A stretch of 64,000 nucleotides of DNA from Bolinopsis microptera (Eukaryota; Ctenophora; Tentaculata; Lobata; Bolinopsidae), in contig NC_087082.1 in assembly GCF_026151205.1 (NCBI RefSeq), forward strand, positions 19,120,494 to 19,184,493, given 5' to 3'. The position numbers were made by a program, and so were the translations under genes. Shown here in pieces: positions 1 through 12,689 of the stretch; the first letter of the stretch is position 1; each line of letters begins with the position of its first letter. The notes beneath the pieces are model-generated. The model saw only the letters and a list, made by a program, of their open reading frames with translations. It ran no database searches and was not told the origin of the DNA.

Positions 1-1244
1 AGTTTTTGTATTGAGCACTTTTTAGAGCCCTTTTAGATTTAAGTGCAAGGTTACATTCATATCGATTATAGATGCACTTATCTTTACATTTTTACAGCAC
101 TAACGTGAAAGAAGGCGGAAGTAAAGGATTTTATGTAGTCACGCGTGAATGGTCACCCATTTTCAGCAGCCAATTTTAAGGGCTGACAAATCTAATAACC
201 AGTGTACCCCTTTTAGTATATTCTATAAGTTAACAGGTAAGTTCAATCAATCAAGTAACGGAGAATTTGATTTAATGTAAAGTGATAATATTAGGTAGCG
301 AGCACTACATTATTCGCCCAGATTATTCAGACATTCTTTTCAATTCAATTTTAGTATTTAGACATTTTTCAGTGAGACACACTTCTCACCATTAAAGTTT
401 ATTGTTGAAGCTAGTAAGGCACACTCAATTCCAACCTACTCAATTTACTTGATCTGACCAGGAGAATTACTGTATGCAGAAATTATGATTCATACACGTT
501 AAAATCAGGGGGATATGTGTGTAGGGCCGCAGTCCCGAATCAACAGAACAAATTAGGTTTTGATTATGATTGATTTGGAGTCGGCAAAAACGTCTGCAAT
601 AAAGTCCATGATATCCTAATAGCATATCATAACTGGGCAAACAACTTAAACAGGGTCTAGCTCTAATGAATAAAAATTAACAATGGTAACGATTGCTCTG
701 AAGTAAAATGATTCCTTGCTAATATATCTCGTGAGAACCAGCACATATAATATAAATTATGTTCGGTGACATGATATTTCTTTTCCCATTACTAATTGAA
801 TACTGATATCGTGTATCACAGCTCGATTTTACTTTTTTGATGAATTAATGTATTATAAACTTCTTAATGATCCTTAACAGCAATAAATTTGTCATTTGTA
901 TGACGATGTGATGACGTGAGTGCTGCTTGCATACATAGTGGCCCGTGAGTGTCAGGGCTTTTGGAGAGTGGGACGTCATGAGAAGTCGGATGAAAGAAAT
1001 AAATTGCATGAGATAGAGGCCGTGATTTGAGAGATTCTAGGCGATTGGGATTCATGAGAAGTCGGACAAAAGAGATATATTGCAGAGAAATAGGCTTTGT
1101 TAGTGAGAGATCAGGGCGAATGGGGAAGACGGCGAGAATTTAAGAGATGCCGTGAAGTGTAAAAGCAAAAGAAAAAAAACTTTATAAAAAGGGCTTAAAA
1201 TGATTGTTAATTTACCATTAATAAAAATATAAATTTCGTACGTT

Positions 1245-2335
1245 TTTTGGTACTTTTTGGTGAGTTTGGCAGGCGTGCATCAGACAACTGGCATCGAGTG
1301 CGTCCTCCTCCAACTCAGCATTGAGTTAATCGTTTGTCGGAGTGTAGCCCGGAACCGTTGGCGTGTCCTGGTACAGTTCCATGGAACTTCCTCGACCAAC
1401 TTTTGAAAACTGTCTAGCAATGTTGGTACTCCGGAAGCTCCGATGGGAGCACGTTGAAGATCTGAGCTGCTCTAAAACTCTATAGCTGTTGTCGAAATCT
1501 GTTCTTATACCGACAATGTGCTCATTTGTTCATGGCTGGGATCTCTGCCTTAATACATGCCTTTGAGATGGAGACCCTTGAACTCGAAACCCGTATCTGT
1601 TCGAGCAAGTTCATTAAAGAATTTCCATACATGAATATATAGAATTAACATTAACTGCTCTCGTCCCCACTGAAGAGACATCAACTTAAAAGCTTCTTCA
1701 AACCTGTCCAGTTACTGGAGATCCACGGCAGCCAGATATCATTAATGTAAGGATCTTGTACAGTCACCAGCTTTTTGTATCCCTGTGGACTTTTGCAGGG
1801 TTTCAGACCTGGACAGCAGTACTCTAGCTTGGGCGAACATGCTTTTTGTATAAAGTCCAGCATGACTAATTGTACCGGTCTCTAAAAGCACCACAAAGTC
1901 AAAGCCCGCCATTTTCATAGCTCCTTGAAACTGTCTTCACAATGTGAGGACACCCCATGATCTACTGCTGCAAACAACGCTCCCAACGTCCTCTGACAGT
2001 TTCCCTGTGGTGATATTGCGTGTCCTTTTGGATGTATTATACTCAACAGTTTTCTGGGTATGAACAGGAGCTCTCTTAGAGCTTTTGATCATTCAGGGGT
2101 AGTTTACAACCTCAAAACTTCTGTTCGGTGTAGCTCCATGTAATGGGGTTAACAAGTGACCACTCAGATGACTATTTTGAGATCAATCTAGCAGTAACTC
2201 TACACTACTCATTCTTGGATAGCCCCAATCAGCTTTGTTCGTCTGCAAAAGCTGAATCCGTTTACTATAGCTAATATGTTCAACAGATCCTTGATGTACA
2301 GAATAAACAGGATCGGTCCTAGACCTGTTTTTGTT
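1245..2335 (-). pseudogene. LINE RT fragment inside the noisy copy
   Basis: This is the counterpart of the LINE fragment at 6842-7896 with many small insertions. It keeps the same flanking bases (AATATAAA on one side) and the same recognisable blocks, including the region encoding the LEYCCP motif, but no frame is open for long. Non-functional. Confidence 0.7.
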
Positions 2336-3150
2336 TTAAGTTTCTTAACTTCTAACTTCACATCAGAAAGAGATACAAAAGCCCTGTCTTCAAAATCATT
2401 CCTAGTTTATCTTCTAGGCTAATGATCATCCAATCACATTCAACACTTCTGCTTTTTCTGCTTTTTGCCAAAAGCGAATAAAAGGCCCCTTCTGTGTCCC
2501 ACAGTCTTGACGATTCTCAAGTAGAACATACATGAGACTATATAGTTTGACGTTAATGGTGTTTAAAACGCACAAATCCCCAGTCTCACAGAGTTAACGG
2601 GCTCCACCAATCGCTCACGAAAACCAACTAGACCTCTCGAAATGAAAAAAATGAGAACACAAGTTACGATAAAACAGATTAATCAAAATGATTGGAAATA
2701 GAAGGATACTATTCCCAAGATTATAGCAACGAAAGATCATGTCGATGATCTTTAGCAATTGCTCATTTGTATTTACATCATTTGTACAAGACTAGATGGT
2801 AGCCATGTTCTGATGTCCAAACCTAACTTTAGTGTTCATGTTATCTATTTTTTGTTTGGTTCTCGAGTTTAAAAAAAAAAAACCTTGAAAAAGCCATTGA
2901 ATATGTTTTGCCACTACTGCTTCTACACTGATCAAAATAATAGTTAAAAAAAATAGGGTCAGTGTCTTGACCATTTGTTTGTTGTATTAGATGAAGCAAG
3001 GTCATGAAACCCCCATCACGGTGAAAGGATTAGGCCGGTTATTCTAGCAAAGATCCTGTCACTATAACTTTTTGGTGTTGTTGCTTTCAGTAATCATTAT
3101 TAAATCATCAATGAAGATTGTGTGTGCATACACAACAACTTTAATATTAA

Positions 3151-4452
3151 GGTAAATTGTTAGACAGAGTGTTATTTTCGCGAAATACATCTCCCAAAAG
3201 CAAAACAAATATTACCACAGCTTCAGTTCAATCCTTGATATCTTAATAAAATATAAATAAAACGATGACCCTGTCAAACAATTTAAAATAAAATTAAAAA
3301 AAAAAAAAAAACTTTCTCTGTAATTTTTTTTCTTTTCATAGTATGGCGTTATAGAAAAGGAAAATCGATAAAATAAGGCTTTATTTAAAATGATATGTTT
3401 CGCGGGGTCGTCGTTTCGTTCGTTTCGCGGCGGGTTTCTGTGGCGGGTTCGGGCGCGCGGGGTCGGGCGGGGGCGGTAGACCTATTTTAGCTCAAAAAAC
3501 AATCAATCTGACACGACGAGAACCCTCATAGAGTGATTGAACTGCAAGGGACAATTTGAGGGGCGAACGAAATAATACAGTTTTCAAGTTAAGTTTAAAT
3601 ATAATAACGAATTGAAATAATAAACCAATGAATTTATACAGGTTGTCCAGTATAACGTACACACGCCACAGAAATTAAAACTTCGGCCTGATCGAGCTGG
3701 TATCTCATGGGTAAGGCGCTGAACGTTTTGCGGAGTTACCAATCGCGAGCTCAAACGCGAAACTTTCCACCTCATTTCCCCAAAGAGGCATGCCGGCTTA
3801 TAGGTAAAATTAAAAAATTAGCTTCAACTATAATTACTTATAAAAAATTGTTGTAATTCAAGTACACATTTTTTATTTATAATTGTAAATAGATATAATT
3901 AAAATTCAAAACAATAAGCAACAAAATCAAAGAAACAATAAACATTCGAAAGCTAATTTTTTAATTTTACTAATAAGCCGCGCAACCTATGGTGTAAAGT
4001 AAAATTCAGGAATATCGCGTTGGTTTATGCTTGCTGATTTTAAAAAAAAAACCTCCTCCGCAAACGTTCCAGCTCATCAGTGGCAAGTGGCAGCTCGAAT
4101 CAGAACGTTTCTACTCCTTCCTTATTTCTGTTGGCTGTGAACGTACAACCTGTAAATTCATTCGTTATTATATTAATACATATTATATATAAACTTAACT
4201 TGAAACTGCTAATTCGTTAGCCCCTCAAATTGTCCTTGGCAGTTAATCACTCCTACTGGTCTCGTGATTGAGCTAAAAGGTCGCCGGAACATATCATTTT
4301 TACAAAAGCCTTATCGATTTACATAACGCATACTGAAATGAAATACAGAAGTTTTAAAATTGTTTGACCAGGGTCATCGTTAAGATATCAAGATTGATGA
4401 AGCTGATAATATTAGTGCTGGGATAAAATCGAATAACATGTCTAAACATTTC
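3151..4452. mobile_element. TTAA-flanked foldback element, noisy copy
   Basis: This corresponds to the foldback at 8626-9672. TTAA is present on both sides (3147-3150 and 4453-4456), and the ends read GGTAAATTG inward and TAAACATTTC outward. It is inflated by small insertions. At about 3402-3480 it contains a GC-rich block, built of CG- and GGGTC-rich words, where the cleaner copy has only about a dozen bases. Confidence 0.75.
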
Positions 4453-4879
4453 TTAAGGACACTTTTTTTTTAAAGTGTGGTGAAAATGTACTTTGAGTGC
4501 CATGACCATTTGACAGTGAGGAGTGACATGACTGTAACTAGAAAGTGTTGCACATGATATGCCATCATCTTAACGCCCTGTAAGGAACAACATTCTTAGA
4601 TAATATTTATAATTATAGTACATCAAAGGGGCAGTGCCATTTTTTCCAGCATTTTGGAACTATAATGTTGAAAACCGTCCCTTTACAAACTGAATTTTGC
4701 CGACTTTTTTCTGTTCAAAATTCAGATTATGTCTCAGAATAAATCAAAAGAATATATTGGATATTGGTAAGGAATATTTGAACTGTGCTCAAAATAAGAG
4801 TTTTGCCTGATGCCGTAGCGTTTGGCTTTAGCTAGAAGAATGTTGTTCTACATGTCAACGCTTTGGCGTAATCGGTATT

Positions 4880-5095
4880 AAATCACTTCAAATTGGGGTT
4901 TCTTTAGATCATGTTATTTGCAGGGCCCATATGATGTCATGATGACATTAAACAGTTCTTCTTGAAGCAAACACCTTGCTACTAAATCAGTAATCTTGCT
5001 TATAAGCTTCGTGTCATCAGCATTCAGCAAAGAACTTTCCAAGAGCAGTTAATAACGTGGCCAGTTGGTCATCTATATACAGAATCCAAGCGAAC
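4880..5095 (-). pseudogene. LINE remnant shared with 14102-14340
   Basis: The reverse complement matches the 5' part of the LINE fragment at 14102-15124, including the stretch encoding LYIDDQL and the ADDTKL block. It is cut off at about 4880, where sequence unrelated to either copy (4799-4879) begins. Confidence 0.65.
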
Positions 5096-5150
5096 ACCGA
5101 ACATGCACGAGATTAATCTTATTATTAAGTCTGAACGTGTAGAGTTTAGA

Positions 5151-5318
5151 AAAGAGTCGTCCACATATTACGTAATTAGCCGAGGGTTGGGGGGGGGGGG
5201 GGATTCCAAATGATTGTGCTAGTGTAATTCTGACACGACAGCTATGTGTAGAACTGATTAAGGAGTGGTGGGTGTAAAATTTGTCTAAAAAGTGATTACG
5301 TAATATGTGAACGACCCT
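5151..5318. mobile_element. MITE-like element with ATTACGTAAT-containing ends
   Basis: A stretch of about 168 bp has inverted ends: GAGTCGTCCACATATTACG on the left and its near reverse complement, TACGTAATATGTGAACGACC, on the right. The interior contains a G-run of about 12. It has no coding capacity. A second copy lies in the other arm (13897-14062) and a diverged third at 15468-15650. Non-autonomous DNA transposon; superfamily not determined. Confidence 0.65.
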
Positions 5319-6525
5319 AAACGTGAACACCGAGGATGAACTTTCTAACAGCATAATAATGCCCATAAATAGTTCAGTAGCTGGTTCACATCTTTCAGGT
5401 GCCAGGCCTCCCAAACTGCCTTACTTTGAAACTGGGTAGAATTTCATCAGATTTGCCAGGCGATTTAAGCATTTGATTCTGTGTGCGGGAATAGCGGTCA
5501 GCGGAGGATACTTACTAACTTCGTTTTGTAGTAAAGTAGGATCAGGGTCAAATTATTAGGGTCAAGTGTTATTGTGTTAAGTTTGATTTTTAGCACAGTT
5601 TTCATTATAGTTAAATAGTTACTTCATTACATAGTCCACAAGGGTAAAGTAATTTCGTAGGTTTTGTATTGAGCATCTTTTAGAGCCCTTTTAGTGCAAG
5701 GTTACATTCATATAGATTTTAGTTGCACTTATCTTTACATTTTACAGCACTACGTGTAAGTAGGCGGAAGTAAAGGATTTTATGTAGTCACGCGTGAATG
5801 AGTCACCCATTTCAGCAGCCTATTTAAGGGCTGACAAGCTTATTACCAGGGTCCCCTTTTAGTATATTCTTATGAAGTTTTCAGTACGTTCAATCAAGCA
5901 AGTATCGAGAATTTGGATTTATTGTAAAGTGATATTATTATACGACACTACATTTATTCGCCCAGATTATTCAGACATTCTTTTCAATTCTATTTAAGTA
6001 TTTAGACATTTTCAGTGAGACACACTTCTCACCTTTATAAGTTTATTGTTGAAGTCTAGTAAGGCACACTCATTTCACCTACTCATTTACTTGATCGTGA
6101 CCAGGAGAATTACTGTATGCAGAAATTAGGATCATACACGTTAAAACAGTCCGCAGTCCGAATCAACAGATCATATTAGGTGATTATGATTGATTGAGTC
6201 GGCAAAAACGTCTGCAATAAAGTCCAGTGATATCCTAATAGCATATCATAACTGGGCAAACAACTTAACAGGGTCTAGCTCTAATGAATAAAATAACAAT
6301 GGTTACGATTGCTCTGAAGTAAAATGATTCCTTGCTAATATATCATCGTGAGAACCAGCACATATAATATAAATTATGTGCTGGTGACATGATATGCTTT
6401 CCATTACTAATTGAATACTGATAATCGTGTTCACAGCTCGATTTTACTTTTTTGATGAATTATGTTTATAACTTCTTTATGATTCTTAACAGCTATAAAT
6501 TGTCATTTGTATGACGATGTGAGAC

Positions 6526-6801
6526 GTGAGTGCTGCTTGCATACATAGTGGCCGTGAGTGTCAGGGCTTTTGGAGAGTGGGACGTCATGAGAAGTCGGAT
6601 AAAGAAATATATTGCAGAGATAGAGGCCGTGAGTATGAGAGATCTAGGCGATTGGGAAGTCATGAGAAGTCGGACAAAGAGATATATTGCAGAGAAATAG
6701 GCTGTGTTAGTGAGAGATCAGGGCGAATGGGAAGACGGCGAGAATTTAAGAGATGCCGTGAAGGTAAAAGCAAAAGAAAAAAACTTTATAAAAGGGCTTA
6801 A
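6526..6801 (+). other. Repeat-associated 91-codon ORF, function unknown
   Basis: This ORF encodes a very basic, Arg/Lys/Glu-rich peptide made of about three imperfect repeats around HEKSDKEIYCR. The same ORF lies in the other arm at 12414-12689 (minus) with only about two residue differences, while the noisy copy at about 910-1190 is frame-shifted. Preservation between the arms may simply reflect recent duplication. No domain is recognised, and the tandem structure of about 72-75 bp in the DNA could itself explain the open frame. I would not call it a gene. Confidence 0.25.
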
Positions 6802-6841
6802 CAAGGATTGTTAATTAACTCATTAATAAAAATATAAAGTT

Positions 6842-7896
6842 ACGTACGTTTTTGGTACGTTTTGGTGAGTTTGGCAGGGCGTGCTCAGGACAACTGCATC
6901 GAGTGCGTCCTCCTCCAGCTCAGCATTGAGTTATCGTTTGTCGGAGTGTAGCCCGGAACCGGTGGCGTGTCTGGGTACTGTTCCATGGAACTTCCTAGAC
7001 CAACTTTGAAACTGTCTAGCAATGTGGTACTCCGGAGCTCCGATGGGAGCACGTTGAAGAGCTGAGCTGCTCTAACTCTATAGCTGTTGTCGTAATCTGT
7101 TCTTACCGACAATTGTGCGCTTTTGTTCATGGCTGGGATCTCTGCCTTAATACCATGCCTTTGATGAGACTTGAACTCGAAACCCGTATCGTTCGGAGCA
7201 TGTTCATTAAGAATTTTCCATACATGAATAATAGAATAACATTAACGCTCTCTCCGCCTCTGAAGAGACATCAACTTAAGCTTCTTCAACCTGTCCCAGT
7301 ACTGGAGATCACGGCAGCCAGATATCTTTATAGTAAAGGATCTTTGTACAGTCTCCAGCTTTTGTATCTCTGTGACTTTTGCAGGGTTTCAGACTGGACA
7401 GCAGTACTCTAGCTTGGAGCGAACCATGCTTTTGTATAAAGTCAGCATGACTAATTGTGACCGGTCTCTAAAAGCACTCAAAGTCAAAGCCGCCATTTTT
7501 CTAGCTCCTTGAACTGTCTTCTCAATGTGAGGACCCCATGATCTACTGCTGCTAACATACGCTCCAACGTCTCTGACAGTTTCCTGTGGTGATATTGCGT
7601 GTCCTTTTGGTGTAGTATACTCAACAGTTTCTGGGTAGAACAGGAGCTCTCTTAGAGCTTTTGATCCATTCAGGGGGTAGTTTACAACCTCAAACTTCTG
7701 TTCGTGTAGCTCCATGTTGTTAACACGTGACCACTCGATGACTATGTTGAGATCATCTTGCAGTAACTCTACACTACTCATTCCTTGGATAGCCCCAATC
7801 AGCTTTGTGTCGTCTGCAAAGCTGAATCCGTTACTATAGCTAATACTGTTCAACAGATCCTTGATGTACAGAATAAACAGGATCGGTCCTAGGACT
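6842..7896 (-). mobile_element. 5'-truncated CR1/Jockey-like LINE, broken ORF2 C-terminus
   Basis: Read on the minus strand, the fragment begins inside the reverse-transcriptase domain with LGPILFILYIKDLLN, followed by the catalytic block FADDTKL and a C-terminal region with EYCCPV, YWDRLKKLKL and a PDTPP-type tail. The frame is broken just after EYCCPV (near 7390) and again at a TAA near 7240; open pieces are 7389-7853 and 6885-7130. The 3' end carries short ACGTACG and ACGTAC words. The right arm of the inverted repeat has the uninterrupted target near 12368-12374, which fixes both ends. Family placement rests on these motifs only. Confidence 0.85.
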
Positions 7897-8625
7897 GTTT
7901 TAAGTTTCTAACTCACATCAGAAAGAGAACAAAAGCCCTGTGCTTCAAAATCATTCCTAGTTTATCTAGGCTAATGATCATCAATCAACATTCAACACTT
8001 CTGCTTTTTGCCAAAAGCGAATAAAAGGCCCCTTCTGTGTCCACTGTCTTGACGATTCTCAGTATGATCATACATGAGTCTATATAGTTTGACGTTATGT
8101 GTTTAACGCACAAATCCCCAGTCTCACAGAGTTACGGGCTCCAGCAATCGCTCACAAACCAACTAGACCTCTCGAAATGAAAAAAATGAGAACAAGGTTA
8201 CGATAAAAACAGATTATCAAAATTGATTGGAAATAGAAGGATACTATTCCAAGATTATAGCAACGAAGTTCATGTCGATGATCTTTAGCTTGCTCATTTG
8301 TATTTACATCATTTGTACAAGACTAGATGGTAGCCATGTTCTGTGTCCTAAACCTAACTTTAGTGTGCATGTTATCTATTTTGTTGGTCTCAGTTTAAAC
8401 CTGAAAGCCATTGAATATGTTTGCCACTGCTTCTCAGCTGATCATAAATAATTTAAAATAGGGTTCAGTGTTCTGACCATTTGTGTATGTAGATGAAGCA
8501 AGGTCAGGAACCCAGCACGGTGAAGGATTAGGCCGGTTATCTAGCAAAGATCTCTGTCACTATACTTTTGTTGCTCAGTATCATTAGTATCATCATTGAA
8601 GATTGTGCATACACAACTTTATTAA

Positions 8626-9672
8626 GGTAAATGTTAGACAGTGTTATTTCGAATACATCCCAGCACAAATATTACCAGCTTCATCAATCTTGATATCTTA
8701 ACGATGACCCTGGTCAAACAATTTAAAACTTCTGTAATTTCATTTCTAGTATGCGTATAGGAAATCGATAAGGCTTTAAAATGATATGTTCGGCGACCTT
8801 TTAGCTCAATCACGAGACTCAGTAGGAGTGATTGAACTGCAAGGGACAATTGAGGCTAACGAATTAGCAGTTTCAAGTTAAGTTTAATATAATAACGAAT
8901 TAATTATAATAACCAATGAATTATACAGGTTGTCAGTACGTACACGCCACAGAATTAAAAACGTTCGGCCTGATCGAGCTGGTATCTCATGGGTAAGGCG
9001 CTGAACGTTTGCGGAGTTACAATCGCGAGCTACAAACGCGAAACTTTCAAGAGGCAGTTGCGCGGCTTATAGGTAAAATTAAAAATTAGCTTCAGACTAT
9101 AATTAGCTTATAAAAAATTGTTGTATTCAGTACACATTTTATTTATAAATTGTAAATTAGATATAATTTAATTCAAAACAATATGCAACAAAATCAAAAT
9201 AAACAATAAACATTCGAAAGCTAATTTTTAATTTTACTAATAAGCCGCGCAACTATATTCGGAAGTATCGCGTTGGTAGCTTGCGATTTTAACTCCGCAA
9301 ACGTTCAGCTCATCAGTGCAAGTGCAGCTCGATCAGAACGTTTCTAATTCTGTGGCGTGTACGTACAACCTGTATAATTCATTCGTTATTATAATTAATT
9401 CGATATTATATTAAACTTAACTTGAAACTGCTAATTCGTTAGCCTCAATTGTCCCTTGCAGTTCAATCACTCCTACTGAGTCTCGTGATTGAGCTAAAAG
9501 GTCGCCGAACATATCATTTTAAAGCCTTATCGATTTCCTATACGCATACTAGAAATGAAATTACAGAAGTTTTAAATTGTTTGACCAGGGTCATCGTTAA
9601 GATATCAAGATTGATGAAGCTGATAATATTTGTGCTGGGATATATTCGAAATAACACTGTCTAACATTTACC
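8626..9672. mobile_element. 1.05-kb foldback transposon with TTAA target duplication
   Basis: Two long inverted arms (about 8626-9095 and 9205-9672) surround a loop of roughly 100 bp. The ends read GGTAAATGTTAGAC and GTCTAACATTTACC, each flanked by TTAA (8622-8625 and 9673-9676). The right arm of the larger repeat has a single TTAA (11486-11489) at the matching point with nothing inserted, which proves insertion and target duplication. There is no transposase; the mirrored 71-codon ORFs (8634-8849 minus and 9449-9664 plus) are just the two arms. A TTAA target is typical of piggyBac-type and a few other transposases, but the ends are not the usual CCY...GGG, so the family is open. Confidence 0.88.
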
Positions 9673-9706
9673 TTAAGGACACGTTTTTTTTAAGTGTGGT
9701 GAAAAT

Positions 9707-11446
9707 GACTTTGAGTGCCATGACACTTTTGACAGTGAAAGTGAAATGACTAGTAACTAGAAAGTGTTGCACAGATATGCCTTCAATCTTAACTGCCCCT
9801 GTAAGGAAAATCCATTACTTAGATAATATGTTATAATATAGTACCAAGGCAGTGCCAGTTTTCAGCATTTTGGACTATAATGTTGAAAACGCCCTTTAAA
9901 AACTGAATTTTGCGACTTTTCTGTTCAAAATTCAGATTATGTCTCAGAATTATTCAAAGAATATTTGGATTTTGGTAGGAATACTTGAACTGTGCTCAAA
10001 ATAAGCAAACAGTCATTTGTTTGGTGAAATTTCTAGTTTGGTTGAATTGGGGTTGTACAAGGCCCATACTCTTGATCAGCTTGTGAATGAACTGTAACAA
10101 CTTTCAAGAAACGTTGGTCTGTAATAATGTAACCTAGGAAAAACCTATTGTGTACCTGTATTCAGTAAAAATTCACTCACAAAATTACAATTGATTTTTT
10201 TACATTGCAGTAGCTAGACAGCAACAAATTAGAACGTTTTTCAATCATACTGTCGAGATTAAGTCTGCTCAACAGCATTCTGTTCGAAAATCAAATTAAG
10301 AGTGTTTCAGTTTTCAGTAAAAAGTCATTTTTAGGTCAAATTCATCACGATTAAAAATTCAAAAGAAATGACTCTTTGCTGAATATTGGCACTATACAAT
10401 TGATGTCTGACAGCATAGGCAGGTTCATCAAGATGATTCTTTACAAAATCTAACGATATTGTGTGTTCTAATTCAGCTAAAAGTCATTTTATAAATAATA
10501 TTTTTAGCTTAAAATCTTCATAGAAATGACTTTTTGCTGATTATTGGCACGATAAAGTAGATTTCTGACAACAATATTATGTTCATCATGGAAATTGGTA
10601 CATACTATTGATGTTTGAAGTTCATTGTGCCAGTTTTAAGTTAATTATAGCAGGTTATCACAACACTGTTTACAAAGCAAAATTTGTATGTGATTTACCA
10701 TTGGTATATGCCTTTAGAGAAAGAAGTCATTTTAAGCTGAATAATGGCACACAGTGCAACAAAATTGTGCCAGATTTAAAAAAAAAGGCACACCGCTCTC
10801 TCAAACAATATTTTGAACTTAAAAGAGTGCCATTTAGCAGTAAGAATGACTATTTCTGTCAAATAAGTCACTTATTACTGATTTTCAGGACACATATGCT
10901 GTTCAAACTATCAGGATATAACTAAACTAAGATTCGTATCTGAAACATAAACAATTCGGTGGTTTGAGATGATTAATAATGCTGATATTGACTTACAATA
11001 GTTGGTAATTCCCACGTTGGCTGCAGCAGTCACTACAGCTGATTAGTGGCACTCTAATAGTATTATCTGTTTTTGACCCCTTTATGAACACATTACTTTT
11101 CGAAATAGATGCTTAAACTAACAATAATACACCCATGGATCAAGAAATAGACAATTTTTGTCTTTAAACAGTTACTCACTCCAATCTACTAGTGTAATGT
11201 GAACAATATTTGAGCAAAATATGTCGAAATCAATGGAATTAGTCAATTGGAGGTTAAATTGGTTTGCTGATTTTTGGCACTCAGTTTAATTGCTCATAAG
11301 TCATATTCTGCTTGAGCCTGGCACTTCGTTTTTTCAAATCACAACTGCTGAATATTTTCACTTCATCTTATGTACAAATTTATGGTTGCACTTTAAAAAG
11401 CATTGCGACTTTTTCCTCATTTTGTGCACTCTACTTTAAAAAAGGT
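9707..11446. other. Unique spacer of the inverted repeat
   Basis: AT-rich sequence between the two arms. It contains a weakly repeated phrase, TGCTGA followed by an A/T-rich word and GGCAC, near 10377, 10525, 10736 and 11266. A 105-codon ORF (10608-10925, plus) overlaps one of these and shows no recognisable domain. I see no convincing gene. Confidence 0.5.
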
Positions 11447-11830
11447 GAAATCAGCAACTCACCACACTTTAAAAAAAACGTGTCCTTAATAAAGTTGTGT
11501 ATGCACAATCTTCAATGATGATACTAATGATACTGAGCAACAAAAGTATAGTGACAGAGATCTTTGCTAGATAACCGGCCTAATCCTTCACCGTGCTGGG
11601 TTCCTGACCTTGCTTCATCTACATACACAAATGGTCAGAACACTGAACCCTATTTTAAATTATTTATGATCAGCTGAGAAGCAGTGACAAACATATTCAA
11701 TGGCTTTCAGGTTTAAACTGAGACCAACATAAAAGATAACATGCACACTAAAGTTAGGTTTAGAACACAGAACATGCCTACCATCTAGTCTTGTACAAAT
11801 GATGTAAATACAAAATGAGCAAGCTAAAGA

Positions 11831-11990
11831 CTGAAAGTATAGACGCTCGCAACTACCATGAAAGAAACAACTGCAAAGATTGGATGCCTAAGTAATGTAA
11901 TAAAGCAACCCAAGTAAGTGCCTTTAATAAATACCTTCGTGATGTGTACAAGCAGAGCAGGTGGTATACTATTTAAAATGTCAAAAGATT
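11831..11990. mobile_element. About 160-bp insertion specific to the right arm
   Basis: Compared with the left arm (near 8280), this arm has about 160 additional bases between the words CAAGCTAAAGA and TTATCGACATG. An AAAGA-like word lies at both edges, which could be a short target duplication. No ORF or recognisable element is seen in it. Confidence 0.5.
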
Positions 11991-12413
11991 ATCGACATGA
12001 ACTTCGTTGCTATAATCTTGGAATAGAATCCTTCTTTTTCCAAAAAATTTTGATAATCTGTTTTTATCGTAACCTTGTTCCCATTTCTTTCATTTCGAGA
12101 GGTCTAGTTGGTTTGTGAGCGATTGCTGGAGCCCGTAACTCTGTGAGACTGGGGATTTGTGCGTTAAACACATAACGTCAAACTACATAGACTCATGTAT
12201 GATCATACTGAGAATCGTCAAGACAGTGGACACAGAAGGGGCCTTTTATTCGCTTTTGGCAAAAAGCAGAAGTGTTGAATGTTGATTGATGATCATAAGC
12301 TTAGATAAACTAGGAATGATTTTGAATCACAGGGCGTTTGTTCTCTTTCTGATGTGAGTTAGAAACTTAAAACTTTATATTTATATTATTAATGCGTTAA
12401 TTAACAATCCTTG

Positions 12414-12689
12414 TTAAGCCCTTTTATAAAGTTTTTTTCTTTTGCTTTTACTTTCACGGCATCTCTTAAATTCTCGCCGTCTTCCCATTTGCCCTGATCT
12501 CTCACTAACACAGCCTATTTCTCTGCAATATATCTCTTTGTCCGACTTCTCATGACTTCCCAATCGCCTAGATCTCTCATACTCACGGCCTCTATCTCTG
12601 CAATATATTTCTTTATCCGACTTCTCATGACGTCCCACTCTCCAAAAGCCCTGACACTCACGGCCACTATGTATGCAAGCAGCACTCAC
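12414..12689 (-). other. Second copy of the repeat-associated 91-codon ORF
   Basis: Inverted-arm partner of the ORF at 6526-6801, intact and differing at about two residues. The same caution applies: it is probably a feature of the duplicated DNA, not a gene. Confidence 0.25.

Larger units (their letters stand above)
1..4798 (+). repeat. Noisy direct copy of 5660-10005
   Basis: This stretch aligns in the same orientation with 5660-10005 from end to end and stops where both read CTCAAAATAAG. It is about 10% longer because it carries many scattered one- to few-base insertions, often within or beside homopolymers, so every reading frame is broken. It holds the same LINE fragment and TTAA-flanked foldback as the cleaner copy. 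An excess of insertions without matching substitutions resembles uncorrected single-molecule reads more than natural decay, so it may be an unpolished duplicate or a second haplotype placed in tandem. The copy probably continues beyond the window start. Confidence 0.85.
4880..9706 (+). repeat. Left arm of large inverted repeat
   Basis: The reverse complement of this arm matches 11447-14340. Homology starts inside a LINE remnant near 4880 (the partner of about 14340), runs through the small MITE, the 91-codon ORF and the flanks, and ends just past the foldback near 9706. The arm is longer than its partner because it carries the LINE fragment (6842-7896) and the foldback (8626-9672). Aligned parts are nearly identical outside small indels, so the duplication is recent. 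The central spacer is 9707-11446. Confidence 0.85.

Noticed and set aside
5073-5414. 113-codon ORF starting MGGLAPERC, with a copy at 13801-14037
   Set aside because: It spans a MITE and a homopolymer whose length differs between copies and changes the frame; no domain.
8634-9664. Pair of identical 71-codon ORFs facing each other
   Set aside because: They are the two arms of the foldback element and simply mirror each other.
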